The notes under the pieces are model-generated. The model was not told the origin of the DNA. It ran no database searches and was given only the letters and a program-made list of their open reading frames with translations. Source: a virus. From it: a DNA stretch of 38,839 nt. The stretch covers positions 1 through 38,839 of IMG/VR virus record IMGVR_UViG_3300036399_001501, one strand, 5' to 3'. Position numbers and translations under genes: made by a program. Positions 37,943-38,839 of this stretch are shown here, in pieces. Within the stretch, counting starts at the first letter, position 1. Every line of letters begins with the position of its first letter.

Positions 37943-38839
37943 TCAAAAAAATGTTGTGATGATTGCCATTCCAGCCCCGCCCGTTCCGCCGTTGCCCGAT
38001 TGAGTGCCGTCCTGAGTCGCGCCACCACCTCCACCGCCGCCTGCTGGGAACCCTCCGTCGCCTCCGTTGCCGCCAGAATTTGTTATGGACGACCCGCCGC
38101 CACCGCCACCTGATCCTACAGCAAATAAGCCAAGTACTGCGTTGGTATTATCAAGGCCATTGCCGCCATTGCCGCCATTAGTCAGCCCCGCAGTCCCTCC
38201 AGCAAGGTTAAGTGCGTTAGAACGCCCACCAGCTCCGCCTTGAGTCTGCGAATTACTGGTTCCTAATCCGCCGCCGCCGCCGCCCCCCGCTCCACCGAAT
38301 TGAGAGGTGGCTAATGTGTTTCCCGGACTTCCAGTAGCTCCAGCAGCTCCATTTGCTCCAGCAGCCCCACCGTTGTTGGCCTGCATTGCCCCATTGCCAG
38401 CAGCGCCTGCTGCTGCTGTTCCACCGTTGCCCGGCGAGCCTCCAGGAGCAATTAGAGAGTTAAATCTTGTGGAGCCTCCGCTTGATCCAATCACTCCATT
38501 ATTACCTGTTAGGGTTGCTCCTGCTCCTCCAGCTCCCCCCGCGCCAATAGTAACGGATTCCGTTGCGCTTAAAATGCTTGCTGGCAGAGTAATGTTAATA
38601 ACCGACCCCCCACCTGCTCCACCCCCACCGCAGCGAGCTGTTGCAGTAATATCTTTCCTTCCGCCCCCGCCACCACCAGCACCCCCAAAAAGTTGCACAT
38701 TGACAGAGACAGCCCCAGCGGGTTTTGTCCAAGTGCCAGAAGACGTGAAGATTTGGATATTGGCGCTTCCAGTAGATACCGGAACTTCATTTCCAGCAGA
38801 ATCTTTAATATATGGTTTATTATCGCTTTTTATGTAAAA
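37943..38839 (-). CDS. Glycine-rich tail fibre, main part (joins 1-211)
   Basis: The 3' part of the 326-aa fibre that starts at 211. The frame is continuous through 38712/1. After the attachment segment a TWTKPAG motif leads into a C-terminal domain of about 250 residues that is almost all Gly with Ala, Asn, Ser: a polyglycine-II-type sandwich like those in the adhesin tips of S16-type phages. It is highly variable in such phages and binds receptor surfaces. The last 127 bases duplicate the window start. Confidence 0.88.
   Translation of the reverse strand, partial: FYIKSDNKPYIKDSAGNEVPVSTGSANIQIFTSSGTWTKPAGAVSVNVQLFGGAGGGGGGRKDITATARCGGGGAGGGSVINITLPASILSATESVTIGAGGAGGAGATLTGNNGVIGSSGGSTRFNSLIAPGGSPGNGGTAAAGAAGNGAMQANNGGAAGANGAAGATGSPGNTLATSQFGGAGGGGGGGLGTSNSQTQGGAGGRSNALNLAGGTAGLTNGGNGGNGLDNTNAVLGLFAVGSGGGGGGSSITNSGGNGGDGGFPAGGGGGGGATQDGTQSGNGGTGGAGMAIITTFF
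38713..38839. repeat. Terminal direct repeat, right copy
   Basis: Exact copy of 1-127; see the left copy. It marks circular closure of the assembly. Confidence 0.97.

Overview
The window is one complete, circularly closed genome of a temperate, podovirus-like tailed phage. The first 127 bases (1-127) recur exactly as the last 127 (38713-38839), so the contig wraps and the unique length is 38,712 bp. One gene, a glycine-rich tail fibre, crosses the wrap point. A long virion operon runs on the minus strand: TerL, scaffold, HK97/SU10-type major capsid, portal, connector-like protein, fibres, a lysis cassette, internal virion proteins and a 1,399-aa giant protein. I see no tape measure, sheath or tail-tube genes, which argues for a short tail. 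Lipoprotein signals and lipoproteins near the lysis genes suggest a Gram-negative host. Copies of the ACCACAGAGGACACAGAG repeat family, which I recall mainly from Planctomycetes/Verrucomicrobia-type environmental genomes, weakly suggest a PVC-group host.

Layout: (i) 37943-38839 joined to 1-211, then 215-3678: fibres and connector-like protein. (ii) 3675-11086: portal, a tRNA with CAT anticodon, capsid, scaffold, small DNA-binding genes, large terminase. (iii) 11083-13870: small, tightly coupled accessory genes, many joined by SD-plus-ATGA junctions. (iv) 13871-19957: replication and early genes (DnaB helicase, an initiator-like protein, DnaQ-type exonuclease, DUF551-like protein, HTH proteins, a PLD-like protein). 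(v) 19954-21001: a region where both strands look coding, ending in a divergent pair of ribbon-helix-helix genes (20852-21001 minus, 21083-21430 plus) that looks like a lysis/lysogeny switch. (vi) 21083-23890: the plus-strand lysogeny module, with two exported or membrane proteins, an attP that carries the 3' half of a tRNA-Arg-like gene flanked by tandem repeat boxes, and a tyrosine integrase. (vii) 23887-37941: the rest of the minus-strand virion and lysis operon, ending in a UUCG-loop hairpin that spans the integrase stop.

How it works together: the integrase recombines attP with a host tRNA gene; the RHH pair probably sets early leftward against lysogenic rightward transcription; DnaB, the initiator-like protein and the exonuclease support replication; TerL packages DNA through the portal into a scaffolded capsid; internal proteins and the giant metallopeptidase-bearing protein are probably ejected; two small membrane proteins, an M15 endolysin and lipoproteins lyse the cell. 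The most unusual features are dispersed repeats that supply start and stop codons, a recurring TTGACAC/ATAAT intergenic box, the double-strand coding zone, a PAPS-reductase-like gene overlapping a YkgJ-like gene, and the multidomain giant protein.
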